From Acidobacteriota bacterium (GTDB taxonomy: Bacteria > Acidobacteriota > Terriglobia > Terriglobales > SCQP01): a stretch of 64,000 bases of DNA. The stretch is from contig DAIDIE010000041.1 in the NCBI GenBank assembly GCA_027459505.1, positions 129,252-193,251 of the forward strand, in the 5' to 3' direction. A program made the translations under genes and the position numbers. Shown piece after piece: positions 19,386-27,572 of this stretch. The notes under the pieces are model-generated. The model ran no database searches. It was not told where the DNA came from and saw nothing but the letters and a program-made list of their open reading frames with translations. Within the stretch, counting starts at the first letter, position 1; each line of letters begins with the position of its first letter.

Positions 19386-20132
19386 ATGCCCCAAAAAGTC
19401 CTTGTCCTGGAGCCCAATTCCCGCATGCTCGAGGTCATTCGCCATGGCATTGGCGATATGGTCGAGCTGCGCGCCGGCGCCTCGCTGCTACATGCCAAGG
19501 CGATCATGAACGACTGGATGCCCGATCTGGTGCTCTCCGAGTACCGTCTGTCGGACGGCACTGGTCTGGAACTGCTCGACCACATGCGGCGCATTGGCGA
19601 GGGGGCGCCGCCAGTGACCATGCTGGCCTCGCGCGCCGACGCCGTGGACCGGCTGGGGCCGCACGTGGCTCACTTTGAAGAGATTATTCAGAAGCCATTT
19701 TTCGCTACCGAGCTGCGCGAGCGGGTAAAGCGGGCTTTGGGCCGGGCCAGCCTGCGGCGCGCCGGTACCGGTGACAGTGGTCCGCTACGTGGCCGTCTGG
19801 AAGATATGAGCGTGGTCGACCTGCTGCAGGCGCTTGATCTCAGCCACAAGACCTGCGCGGTCAGCGTCATCCGTCAGAGCGGCACCCGCCCGGGCGAGCG
19901 CAAGCGCGACGAAGAAACCGCGCTGCTGCTGCTGGTCGATGGCCAGGTCAAAGACGCACAACTGGGCGCGGAACGCGGCGATCAGGTGGTCTACAAGGTT
20001 TTGGGTTGGACCGAGGGCGAGTTTGCTCTCGACTTCAACCGCAAGCCCACGGAAACCACCGTCAAGAATAGTACCCAGGGCCTGCTCATGGAAGGTCTGC
20101 GCCAGTTGGATGAGAGCGCTATGGCGCAATAA
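19386..20132 (+). CDS. Response regulator receiver with C-terminal DUF4388 (PATAN-like) domain
   Basis: The ATG at 19386 starts a 248-residue protein whose N-terminal 120 residues look like a CheY-type receiver: KVLVLEPN, LVLSEYRLSDGTG at the phospho-acceptor strand, and QKPFF with the conserved Lys. The acceptor position reads SEY rather than the usual xDx, and the acidic pair after VLVL is reduced to a single Glu, so phosphorylation is doubtful. The C-terminal half, GRLEDMSVVDLLQALDLSHKT and ALLLLVDGQVKDAQLGAERGDQVVYKVLGWTEGEF, is a DUF4388 domain, common in Myxococcota and Acidobacteriota regulators. It sits between moaC and mogA with 8 bp after moaC; its role there is unknown. Confidence 0.82.
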   Translation: MPQKVLVLEPNSRMLEVIRHGIGDMVELRAGASLLHAKAIMNDWMPDLVLSEYRLSDGTGLELLDHMRRIGEGAPPVTMLASRADAVDRLGPHVAHFEEIIQKPFFATELRERVKRALGRASLRRAGTGDSGPLRGRLEDMSVVDLLQALDLSHKTCAVSVIRQSGTRPGERKRDEETALLLLVDGQVKDAQLGAERGDQVVYKVLGWTEGEFALDFNRKPTETTVKNSTQGLLMEGLRQLDESAMAQ

Positions 20133-20149
20133 GCTGCGGACCAGGGCAG

Positions 20150-20210
20150 CCCTTCAGGGATGCCGTTATTGCTAAAACGGGGCTTCAGTCCCGCTACGTG
20201 GAAGTCCTTC
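20150..20210. repeat. REP-like intergenic palindromic element
   Basis: The gap between the regulator and mogA holds two adjacent imperfect palindromes: one around TTCAGGGATGCCGTTATTGC and one around GGGGCTTCAGTCCCGC. A related GGGCTGAAGTCCC occurs at about 24447-24460 in another intergenic gap. Short GGGxCTGAAGxCCC palindromes of this kind behave like dispersed REP elements. With only two partial copies in view the classification is tentative. Confidence 0.4.
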
Positions 20211-20239
20211 ATCAACACCCGCGCCGTGGCCCCTGAAGT

Positions 20240-20770
20240 ATGACTACCGACTCGGAACCATCAATGCCCGTTGGCAAGCGCAGGTTTACCGCTGCCGTCT
20301 TCACCATCAGCGATCGCTCGTACCAAAAGCAGCGCGCCGACCTCTCCGGACCTCGTGTTGTCCGGCTGTTGGAGGCGGCGGGTTTTGAGGTTGTCCACGC
20401 CGCCGTGCTGCCCGATGAAGCCGGCGAGATCCAACACGCCATTTGCGAGTGGGCGACGCGCGCCTCACTTCTGGTCACCACTGGCGGCACGGGCTGCGCG
20501 CCACGCGACGTCACGCCTGAGGCGACCCTCGCCGCGATGCAGAGCGCCGGGGGCCGGCTGGTGCCCGGTCTGTCGGAGCTGATGCGCAGCCGCGGAGCAC
20601 AATCCAATGCGCGCTCCTGGTTATCACGCGGCGTGACGGCGCTGGTGAGTGGATGCCTGGTCATCAACCTTCCCGGCAGCCCAAAAGGCGCCGAGGAAAG
20701 CCTGGACGTGATCCTGCCGCTGCTGGAGCACGCTCTGGTGCTGGCTCGCGGTGACTCTGCCCACCCATAA
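20240..20770 (+). CDS. mogA: Molybdopterin adenylyltransferase (MogA/MoaB family)
   Basis: The 176-residue product activates molybdopterin by adenylylation before MoeA inserts molybdate. The family signatures are present: AAVFTISDRS near the N-terminus, LLVTTGGTGCAPRDVTPEA, and LVINLPGSPKGAEESLD. Length is normal for MogA/MoaB. It lies 107 bp after the response regulator in the moeA-moaC cluster. The intergenic gap contains the REP-like element. Confidence 0.93.
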   Translation: MTTDSEPSMPVGKRRFTAAVFTISDRSYQKQRADLSGPRVVRLLEAAGFEVVHAAVLPDEAGEIQHAICEWATRASLLVTTGGTGCAPRDVTPEATLAAMQSAGGRLVPGLSELMRSRGAQSNARSWLSRGVTALVSGCLVINLPGSPKGAEESLDVILPLLEHALVLARGDSAHP

Positions 20771-20852
20771 GCGGAAGGGGGTTTCCTGCTCCGCTCCATC
20801 CCGAGCCGATCTCAGCCGCATCTCAAGAAGATAACAGTCCTGATCAGAGGAG

Positions 20853-21788
20853 ATGGCGGTGGCGTTTTCGCCTTTTGCGCGCCTGGGGCACGGTTGGCGC
20901 ATTACCAAACGTGTGGTCAACGAGTCACTGGATGACAACATCCTCGACTACTCGGCGGCGCTTGCCTATTATTTCCTGTTCTCATTATTTCCACTGATCC
21001 TGTTCCTGGCGTCATTACTCAGCCAATTCCATCAACAATCGTTGCTGCAGCGCTTCCTGTGGGCTCTGCAACACGAGTTGCCCTCACAAGCCGGCCAGTT
21101 GGTGATTTCGCAATTGCAACAGGTGTTGAAGGCACGCCACTTGGGCTTGCTGAGCTTTGGAACGATATTGCTGCTCTACTCGGCGTCGCAGGGCTTTTCG
21201 GGATTGATCAACGGCTTGAACGCCGCTTACGAGGTAGTGGAAACGCGCTCGTACCTGCACCGCGTCGGGCTGGCATTGCTATTGACCTGCACAGCGGGCG
21301 TCTTCATCGTCCTGGCGCTGGTGGGCCTGCTGGCCGAACAGACGGTGGTGGCAGCTTTTGCCCGGCCTCTACACTTGAGCTACGCCATTGTCTACGTTTG
21401 GCCGGTGCTGCGCTGGGCCTGGATCATTTGTTTTCTGGTTCTGGCCATTGTGCTGCTGTTCCGCGCCGCCCCTAATGTGCACACAGAGCGTTGCGGGATC
21501 CTTCCCGGCGCGGTCACCGCCCTGGTGCTTTGGTTGCTGACCTCGATTGCCCTGGGCGCTTACATCGACCACGTCAGCAATTATTCAGCGATCTACGGGT
21601 CACTGGGCGCCGTGATCGGGCTAATGATGTGGTTTTACGTGCTGGCGCTATCGCTGTTGCTGGGCGCTGAAGTGCACAGCGAAATTTTGAAAGAGCAGGG
21701 AATTGCTATCGGGCCGCAACGCGTTTTCAAGAGTAATGGAAAGGTGGAGGTGCCGGCGCCGCCTATCCCGCAGCGGCCGGCGGCGTGA
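20853..21788 (+). CDS. YihY/BrkB family inner-membrane protein
   Basis: The 311-residue protein has about six TM helices and the YihY/UPF0761 signatures: NILDYSAALAYYFLFSLFP near the N-terminus and LGAVIGLMMWFYVLALSLLLGAEV at the C-terminus. The family was once annotated as ribonuclease BN, which is wrong for these proteins; the function is unresolved. It stands alone after mogA and is convergent with queF. A 7-bp hairpin (21798-21818, AGCGTCT/AGACGCT) follows the gene but has no T-run. Confidence 0.9.
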   Translation: MAVAFSPFARLGHGWRITKRVVNESLDDNILDYSAALAYYFLFSLFPLILFLASLLSQFHQQSLLQRFLWALQHELPSQAGQLVISQLQQVLKARHLGLLSFGTILLLYSASQGFSGLINGLNAAYEVVETRSYLHRVGLALLLTCTAGVFIVLALVGLLAEQTVVAAFARPLHLSYAIVYVWPVLRWAWIICFLVLAIVLLFRAAPNVHTERCGILPGAVTALVLWLLTSIALGAYIDHVSNYSAIYGSLGAVIGLMMWFYVLALSLLLGAEVHSEILKEQGIAIGPQRVFKSNGKVEVPAPPIPQRPAA

Positions 21789-21933
21789 CGCTTCAAGAGC
21801 GTCTCCGGCGAAGACGCTAATCGCAAAGACGCGGCATGAGCTGTGGCACAGCGTTAAGTCGATCCGCCCGCGCACAGAAAGTGCCCGCGACGAACGAGGG
21901 AGTGGGCTGGAAGCGGCGTGCGGGAGAAAGGGA

Positions 21934-22353
21934 CTAACTCTTTGCCTTGGGCCGTGGCCAGCGGGCGCGAATGGTGCTGGTGATGCCGCCACGCGGGCGG
22001 AACTCGCCTTTTACTTCGGCCCACACCGGCTGGCAGGCCGCGACCAGGTCTTCCAGTATCCGGTTTACCGCGTTCTCATAAAAGATGCCCAGGTTGCGAT
22101 ACGCCAACAGGTATTCTTTGAGCGACTTCAACTCCACGCACTGACGCGCCGGCATGTAGGTGATGGTGAGCGTGGCGAAATCCGGCAACCCCGTTTTGGG
22201 GCACACAGAGGTGTACTCGGGGATCTCAATCGCGATCTCATAGCCGCGGTATTGGTTGGGCCAGGTCTCCAGTGCAGGCAAGAGCGCGTCAATTCCGGCT
22301 GCGGCTTGTTCATCGGTATAGCGGCGGGATGCGGTACGGTTCGCTTTGGGCAT
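21934..22353 (-). CDS. queF: NADPH-dependent 7-cyano-7-deazaguanine reductase QueF
   Basis: From the ATG at 22353 the product has 139 residues, the short unimodular QueF type. QueF reduces preQ0 to preQ1 in queuosine synthesis. The catalytic Cys lies in YTSVCPKTGLPDFATL, the NADPH-binding block is ELKSLKEYLLAYRNLGIFYEN, and the C-terminal FRPRGGI is typical. An earlier ATG at 22368 would add five residues. It follows the histidine kinase-like gene on the same strand (74 bp), but I see no functional tie. No preQ1 riboswitch is apparent upstream. Confidence 0.95.
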   Translation of the reverse strand: MPKANRTASRRYTDEQAAAGIDALLPALETWPNQYRGYEIAIEIPEYTSVCPKTGLPDFATLTITYMPARQCVELKSLKEYLLAYRNLGIFYENAVNRILEDLVAACQPVWAEVKGEFRPRGGITSTIRARWPRPKAKS

Positions 22354-22427
22354 GCGCAAGGATAACAAGAATAGCGGCTGAACTCGACATCAGTTCGACT
22401 CGGCCCTGGCTCACAGGGCGGCGTTGT

Positions 22428-23867
22428 CTAGGCCGGAAGCGTGAAGTAGAACGTGCTGCCTTTGCCGGGCTCCGACTCCGCCCACAAGCGCCCGCCGGCG
22501 CGCTCGACCACCTTGCGGCAGAGCGTGAGACCAATGCCGGAGCCGGGATACTTGGCACGCGGCTGCAGCCGGGCGAACAGTTCGAAGATGTACTGCAGGT
22601 GGACGGGATCAATGCCCAAACCATTGTCGGCAATGGAAAACAGCCACTCGCGGCCGCGCTTGGTGGCGGCAATGTAGATACGCGGAGCTTCCTCGCGGCG
22701 GAAGCGCAGAGCATTGGAGAGCAACTGAAAAAAAACCTGTTCCAGATCGACGGCATCGGCCTGGACTTTGGGCAACGAGCCCTGTTCGATGCGCGCCTGA
22801 CTGGATTCAATCGGTCCGGCAAGCAATCCCTTCACCCAGCGAAGAATGACGTCGAGGTCAATCTTCTCCACCACCGGCGTGCGTTGCAGGATACGGGAAT
22901 AATGTGAGAGGTCACGCAAAGTGGCGCGCAACCCGCGCGTTTCCGTGTCCAGCAGGGAAAGGAACTCAGCGGCTTCACGGTTGAGGCTTTCACCGGCATG
23001 CTCCTGCACCAGTTGAGTGAATCCGGAGATGGTACGGACCGGCGCCTGCAGTTGGCGGCATATGTTGTGCAGCTCCGTTTCGGACTCTGTGACGGTAGGG
23101 GCGCTTGCGCCCATGCCCGGTTCGTTGCTGCGGCTTATATCGATCACAACCAGTTCAATCGCTTCCGGGGCGCTCCAGGCCGCATTGGCCAGCAAGCGGA
23201 AAGGCTTGCGGCCCGCTCCATTGCCCTGCAGCACGCAAGCTTGCAATGAGCCTTTGCGGCGCAAAGCAGCCATGAATTCGGTCCAAGTGGGATGGTGAAA
23301 CTGAATGGCCGAGCCGCCCTCGCGCAACAGGCGGGCGCGGGAGTCGTAACCAGTGCTCAGCGCGAAGACTTCATTGCATTCTCGCATTCTGCCGTTCAGG
23401 TCAATGCGGGCAAAGCCGGCCAGATTGCGTTCCGCTTGCGGCGAAACGCTGCGGGGAATGCTGCTGGCCGTCAGCAGAATGGCGGCGCAGGCGTTGGGTA
23501 AGGGCTGAATCTCCGCCCGCACCCGCTCGAATCGGCCATTGTCCCAAGGGCTCCAGTCCAACTCACTGGCGGAACCATTGTGGAAGGCGCGGTGCACTGC
23601 GTCGAGAAGTTCGGCTTGGAAGGTGGGCGCAAGGCTCTCCAGCACGAGCTGAAATGGGCTACCCGGCTTCCAGGCACTCACAATGTGGGCGGCGCGCGGC
23701 GAGATGGAGAGCAAAGCGGGCATGGCGCCAGCGTCCTGCAGCACGAATAGCGCGCTTTCCTGGCCTTCCTGCGGGCCTCCGGAACCGGATCCGCCTACGG
23801 GTACTTCAATGGCAGCTTGCAAAAGTCGGGGCATTGGCGAACGGTAGTCCACTGAAGGGTTGCCCAC
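22428..23867 (-). CDS. PAS sensor histidine kinase-like protein lacking the phospho-acceptor His
   Basis: The 479-residue protein has N-terminal PAS-like sequence (FARIDLNGRMRECNEVFALSTGY) and a C-terminal HATPase with N box LLSNALRFR, G1 DNGLGID, F box FELFARL and G2 GSGIGLTL, all intact. The dimerisation segment reads ICRQLQAPVRTISGF where phytochrome-type kinases have SHDLQEPLRTI. Aligning Leu-Gln-x-Pro and Arg-Thr-Ile places Arg271 at the phospho-acceptor His, so classical autophosphorylation should be impossible. A His four residues earlier (LHNI) is out of register. No TM segments are evident. The gene is divergent from an Rcp1-like receiver 144 bp away, the usual pairing for this class. 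Confidence 0.88.
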   Translation of the reverse strand: MGNPSVDYRSPMPRLLQAAIEVPVGGSGSGGPQEGQESALFVLQDAGAMPALLSISPRAAHIVSAWKPGSPFQLVLESLAPTFQAELLDAVHRAFHNGSASELDWSPWDNGRFERVRAEIQPLPNACAAILLTASSIPRSVSPQAERNLAGFARIDLNGRMRECNEVFALSTGYDSRARLLREGGSAIQFHHPTWTEFMAALRRKGSLQACVLQGNGAGRKPFRLLANAAWSAPEAIELVVIDISRSNEPGMGASAPTVTESETELHNICRQLQAPVRTISGFTQLVQEHAGESLNREAAEFLSLLDTETRGLRATLRDLSHYSRILQRTPVVEKIDLDVILRWVKGLLAGPIESSQARIEQGSLPKVQADAVDLEQVFFQLLSNALRFRREEAPRIYIAATKRGREWLFSIADNGLGIDPVHLQYIFELFARLQPRAKYPGSGIGLTLCRKVVERAGGRLWAESEPGKGSTFYFTLPA

Positions 23868-24011
23868 TCGTACAGTGCAGTTGTTTGCGGCACCGGGGGA
23901 GTGTGACAGTTCTCACGATTGTACTGCAAAATTGGTTGCCAAGACGAAAATCTCGCCCTCCGCATCCAAAACAATATGCGCCCCTTGTCTGCAAGTACAG
24001 GAGGGTATCCG

Positions 24012-24458
24012 ATGATGGGTCTGAATGTATTGCTGGTTGAAGATGACGCCAACAATGCGCGGCTGCTGCGCGAAGCGGTGAAGGGGCACAGCAGCGTACG
24101 GAGCTTTCAGCAACTCGAAGATCCGGATGGAATTGTGCATTATGTGCGCGCGAAGGCGTCTGAAAAGCCCGATCTGATATTCCTGGACCTGAAGCTTCCG
24201 GCGGGCCGCACGCTGGAGTTGCTGCGCCAGATCAAGAGTCATGAAGACACGCGTGTGATCCCCACCGTGGTGTTTACACCACCGGAGAGTCACGCCGAGG
24301 TGCAGGAGGCCTACAAGCGCTATGCCAACTGCTGCTTGCTGAAGCCGAGCTTGTACCATGATCTGCGTTCCACGGTGGGCGCGGTTCTGGATTTTTGGTG
24401 CGTGTTTGCGGTGTTGGCCGGCTTCCGCAATCCCGTCTGCCGCCCTGATCTGGGCTGA
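24012..24458 (+). CDS. Rcp1-like response regulator (receiver only)
   Basis: The ATG at 24012 has AGGAGG just upstream (about 23997-24005), which decides the start. The 148-residue protein is a stand-alone receiver: LLVEDDANNARLL with the acidic pair, LIFLDLKLPAG with the phospho-acceptor Asp, VVFT, and LKPS with the conserved Lys. The long alpha4 insertion (VPTVVFTPPESHAEVQEAYKR type) is typical of Rcp1-like receivers that partner phytochrome-like kinases. It lacks an output domain, so it probably acts as a phospho-relay. It is divergent from the kinase-like gene. Confidence 0.9.
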   Translation: MMGLNVLLVEDDANNARLLREAVKGHSSVRSFQQLEDPDGIVHYVRAKASEKPDLIFLDLKLPAGRTLELLRQIKSHEDTRVIPTVVFTPPESHAEVQEAYKRYANCCLLKPSLYHDLRSTVGAVLDFWCVFAVLAGFRNPVCRPDLG

Positions 24459-24502
24459 AGTCCCTCACGTAAAACTTGCCGCTTGCTGGCGGTTCCGGGC
24501 TT

Positions 24503-25291
24503 CTAACGCAAGCTCCAATAGGTGAGCAGCGCGTTCACCAGCCCGGCGGTGGTGAAGGTCTCCGCTCGCACCGCGACCGGCAAGCCCAGCCGTTCCAGCG
24601 TAGCGGCGGTGATGGGACCGATCGCGGCCAGAGTGACACCTCCGAGACGCGAGCGGTAGTCGTCGCCGGCCAGTGCCACGAAGTTCTCCGCCGTTGACGA
24701 ACTGGTGAAGAGGATGGCGTCCACCGCGGCACCCGTCCGGGGAAACAGCTCGTCCACAAGCTGGCGCGAAGCCGCCGGCAGAATGGTGCGATAGGCCTCG
24801 ACGACAAAGACCAGTGCGCCGCGCAAGCCCAGTTCGCGCGGCAGCACGTCACGCGCGACACCGGCGCGGGGAATCAGAATGCGGTCAGCGCTTAGGTCAC
24901 GAGCGGAAAGCGTTTCGAGCACGCCTTCGGCTACATAGGATTCCGGGATAAAGTCGCAGCGCCAGCCGTGCTCCCGCAACGCGTGCGCAGTTGCCGGTCC
25001 AATGGCGCACACCCAACTGGCCTCCGGTTGCCGCAAATCGAGCTGCAGGGCCGCGGCGCGTTGGAAAAAGAAGCGGACCCCGTTGGCGCTGGTGAAAATA
25101 AAGCCGCTGAACGTGGCCACCTCTCGCAGGGCATAGTCCAGCAGGGCCCAGTCTTGCGGCGGAGCGAACTCAATTGTCGGCAGGGAGATGGGGATGGCGC
25201 CGAGTCGCCGCAGCTCCCGCAGCAGTGGCTGCGCTTGAGTCTGCGCGCGCGTGACAACGATCCTGCGGCCGTGAAGCGGAGCCTCTAGCAT
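24503..25291 (-). CDS. hemD: Uroporphyrinogen-III synthase
   Basis: The 262-residue product has the weakly conserved HemD layout: GRRIVVTRAQTQAQPLLREL at the start, FIFTSANGVRFFF, WVCAIGPATAHALREHGWR, and near the C-terminus AILFTSSSTAENFVAL and LAAIGPITAATLERLGLPV. It cyclises hydroxymethylbilane to uroporphyrinogen III in the cytosol. It begins 10 bp after the hemAC stop and is the last gene of the haem operon. Context makes the call firm although sequence conservation in this family is low. Confidence 0.94.
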   Translation of the reverse strand: MLEAPLHGRRIVVTRAQTQAQPLLRELRRLGAIPISLPTIEFAPPQDWALLDYALREVATFSGFIFTSANGVRFFFQRAAALQLDLRQPEASWVCAIGPATAHALREHGWRCDFIPESYVAEGVLETLSARDLSADRILIPRAGVARDVLPRELGLRGALVFVVEAYRTILPAASRQLVDELFPRTGAAVDAILFTSSSTAENFVALAGDDYRSRLGGVTLAAIGPITAATLERLGLPVAVRAETFTTAGLVNALLTYWSLR

Positions 25292-25301
25292 GGGGTGACT
25301 T

Positions 25302-27572
25302 TCAGGCGCGGTGCGGCGCTTTCAGTTGGGCAAGCTGGCTGGCGGCGGCGGCGAGAATGCGATCGCCTCCCCGGCGCAGCAGCTCGTGGCCCAGTTGCGC
25401 GCCCGCTTGTTCAGGGGTCTCTTCCGCGCTGCCCAGCAAAACAGTGCGCTGGCCGCGAATGATCTCCTTGCCATCGGCGGAACAGACAAGCGCCTTCAGG
25501 TTGAGCAGTTCGCCGGCGATGCTGGCGTAGGCCGCCACGGGCGCCGTGCAACCCGCGCCCAACTGGTGCAGAAAACCGCGTTCGGCCTCCACGCACAGGG
25601 CGCTGGGGATGTGTTGCAGCGAGCTCAACACCGTGCGCGTGAACTCGTCCTCGTCGCGGCATTCCAGCGCCAGCGCGCCCTGGCCGACCGCGGGACACAT
25701 TAAATCGACGCCGATCCACTCGGTGATCAGGCCGGAATGCCCCAGGCGCTTGAGTCCCGCTCCGGCCAGCAGCAGGGCATCAAACTGCCCTTCCCGCAGC
25801 TTGCGCAGGCGGGTGTCAACATTGCCGCGGATATTCTCGACCACGAGATCGGGACGCAGAGCCAATAGCTGGGCCTGCCGCCGGAGACTGCTGCTACCAA
25901 TACGGCTGCCAGGCGGCAGCGAGCGCAGGCTGGCCTCCGGTTGCAAGGAGACCAGAACGTCGCGCGCATCTTCGCGGGGCAGAATGCAATGGATGCCCAG
26001 GCCGTGTGGCAGTTCGGACGGGACGTCTTTCAACGAATGGACGGCCAGATCGATGCGTCCCTCGATCAGCGCCTCTTCAATTTCTTTCGTGAACAGGCCT
26101 TTGCCGCCAACCGTGGCCAGCGGCACATCCTGGATGCGGTCGCCGGAGGTTTGAATGATTTCAATCGAGCAGGAATGGCCAGCCGCCTCGAGCAAAGCTT
26201 TGACGTGATTTGCCTGCCAGAGGGCCAATTGCGAGCCACGCGAACCGATGCGCAGGGTATCGCCACGTTTCACATGATGTGGGGCCGGAGCTTCTGGTGA
26301 GGAGAGGGCGCTGGAGTGGGGGCTATCCAATCCAAACAGCCGTTGCGCCATATCCACCAGTCCCGCGCCCGCCGGTTCCAGGGCGGCGGCTTTGAGCTCG
26401 GTTACCGGGCGGTGCAGCCACTTCTGCATCAGGCCCCGGGTGAGCGCCTCGACGGCCTGCGTTTGCTGGGGATTGAGGCCATTCAATTTGCCGCGCATCC
26501 GCTCCAACTCGGAGCGGCGAATGGCGTCCATCTGCGTCTGAAGAGCGCGCAGCGTGGGGACCACATCGAGCGTCTTCAGGCGCTGCAGGAACTGCTCGAC
26601 TTCGGCTTCGACGATAGCTTCGGCGCGGATGGCTTCGCGCTGCCGTCCCGCCAGGTTGGAGTCGACCACCGCCTGCAGATCATCGACATTGTAGACGAAG
26701 GCGTTATCGAGTTTGTGTACGTCCGGGTGCACGTCGCGGGGCACGGCGATATCGAGAAACAGCATGGGGCGGTACTTGCGCCGGCTCAAAAAGCCGGCGG
26801 CCTGTTTGGGGGTGATCAGCGGCTGCTGCGCCCCCGTGCAGGTGATGACGATGTCGGCGCGCTCGCCGAGGGTGTTCAGGTCCTCCAGGGGAAAAGCTTC
26901 GCCATGAAACTCCGCGGCCAGAAGCTGCGCGCGTTCCAGCGTGCGGTTGGCGATAAGGATACGGTTGGCGCCCTGGCTGGAGAGGGCGCGGACCGCCAGA
27001 GCGCCCATCTTGCCGGCGCCCACCAACAGAATGGTTTTTCCATGGAGGGCGCCAAAAATCTGGCGCGCCAGTTCGACCGCGGCCTGGCTTACCGAAACCG
27101 GCTGGCTGGCCAGGTCCGTTTCGGTACGCACCCGCTTGGCGACATGGAAGGCGCGCGTGAGCAGGGCATCGAGGCCGCCGCGAATCGCTCCAGCTTCGCG
27201 CGCCACCGCATAGGCTTGCTTGAGCTGTCCCAGGATCTGTGGTTCACCAACAATCAGCGAGTCCAGGCTGGAGGCAACCCGGAAGACATGGCGTACCGCC
27301 TCCCGGTCACGTCTCTCGTAGAGGTGCTTGCGCACTGGCTGCAATTCCAGCCCCGACCAAGTCTGTAAAAATGCGGGCAGCTCTTCGGGCGCTTCCAGGT
27401 CTGCGAGCACTTCCACCCGGTTACAGGTGGAGAGAATCAATCCCTCGCGCACGCTTTCATGGTTCAGCAGGGCATGCAGCGCCGGGCCGAGGTCACGTTC
27501 AGCGATGGCGAGCCGTTCCCGTAGCTCCAAAGGCGCAGTGTGATGGCTGATGCCGAGAAGAACGAGACTCAT
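25302..27572 (-). CDS. hemAC: Glutamyl-tRNA reductase / hydroxymethylbilane synthase fusion (HemA-HemC)
   Basis: One 756-residue frame encodes two successive-pathway enzymes. Residues 1-425 are glutamyl-tRNA reductase: GISHHTAPLELRERLA, the catalytic Cys50 in LSTCNRVE, VGEPQILGQLKQAY, the Rossmann loop LVGAGKMG and the C-terminal dimerisation helices. After a 15-20 residue linker rich in Ser, Pro, Ala and His, residues about 440-756 are porphobilinogen deaminase: LRIGSRGSQLALWQ, SLKDVPSELP, GSSSLRRQAQLL, NIRGNVDTRLRKL, and the dipyrromethane-binding Cys in LGAGCTAPVAA. HemA makes glutamate-1-semialdehyde; HemC makes hydroxymethylbilane, so HemL and HemB act in between. The start overlaps the hemX stop by 4 bp. 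All catalytic residues look intact in both halves. Confidence 0.94.
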   Translation of the reverse strand: MSLVLLGISHHTAPLELRERLAIAERDLGPALHALLNHESVREGLILSTCNRVEVLADLEAPEELPAFLQTWSGLELQPVRKHLYERRDREAVRHVFRVASSLDSLIVGEPQILGQLKQAYAVAREAGAIRGGLDALLTRAFHVAKRVRTETDLASQPVSVSQAAVELARQIFGALHGKTILLVGAGKMGALAVRALSSQGANRILIANRTLERAQLLAAEFHGEAFPLEDLNTLGERADIVITCTGAQQPLITPKQAAGFLSRRKYRPMLFLDIAVPRDVHPDVHKLDNAFVYNVDDLQAVVDSNLAGRQREAIRAEAIVEAEVEQFLQRLKTLDVVPTLRALQTQMDAIRRSELERMRGKLNGLNPQQTQAVEALTRGLMQKWLHRPVTELKAAALEPAGAGLVDMAQRLFGLDSPHSSALSSPEAPAPHHVKRGDTLRIGSRGSQLALWQANHVKALLEAAGHSCSIEIIQTSGDRIQDVPLATVGGKGLFTKEIEEALIEGRIDLAVHSLKDVPSELPHGLGIHCILPREDARDVLVSLQPEASLRSLPPGSRIGSSSLRRQAQLLALRPDLVVENIRGNVDTRLRKLREGQFDALLLAGAGLKRLGHSGLITEWIGVDLMCPAVGQGALALECRDEDEFTRTVLSSLQHIPSALCVEAERGFLHQLGAGCTAPVAAYASIAGELLNLKALVCSADGKEIIRGQRTVLLGSAEETPEQAGAQLGHELLRRGGDRILAAAASQLAQLKAPHRA

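Noticed and set aside
26316-27368. 350-codon plus-strand frame opposite hemAC
   Set aside because: Shadow of the hemA part; low-complexity Arg/Gly/Gln composition and no motif.
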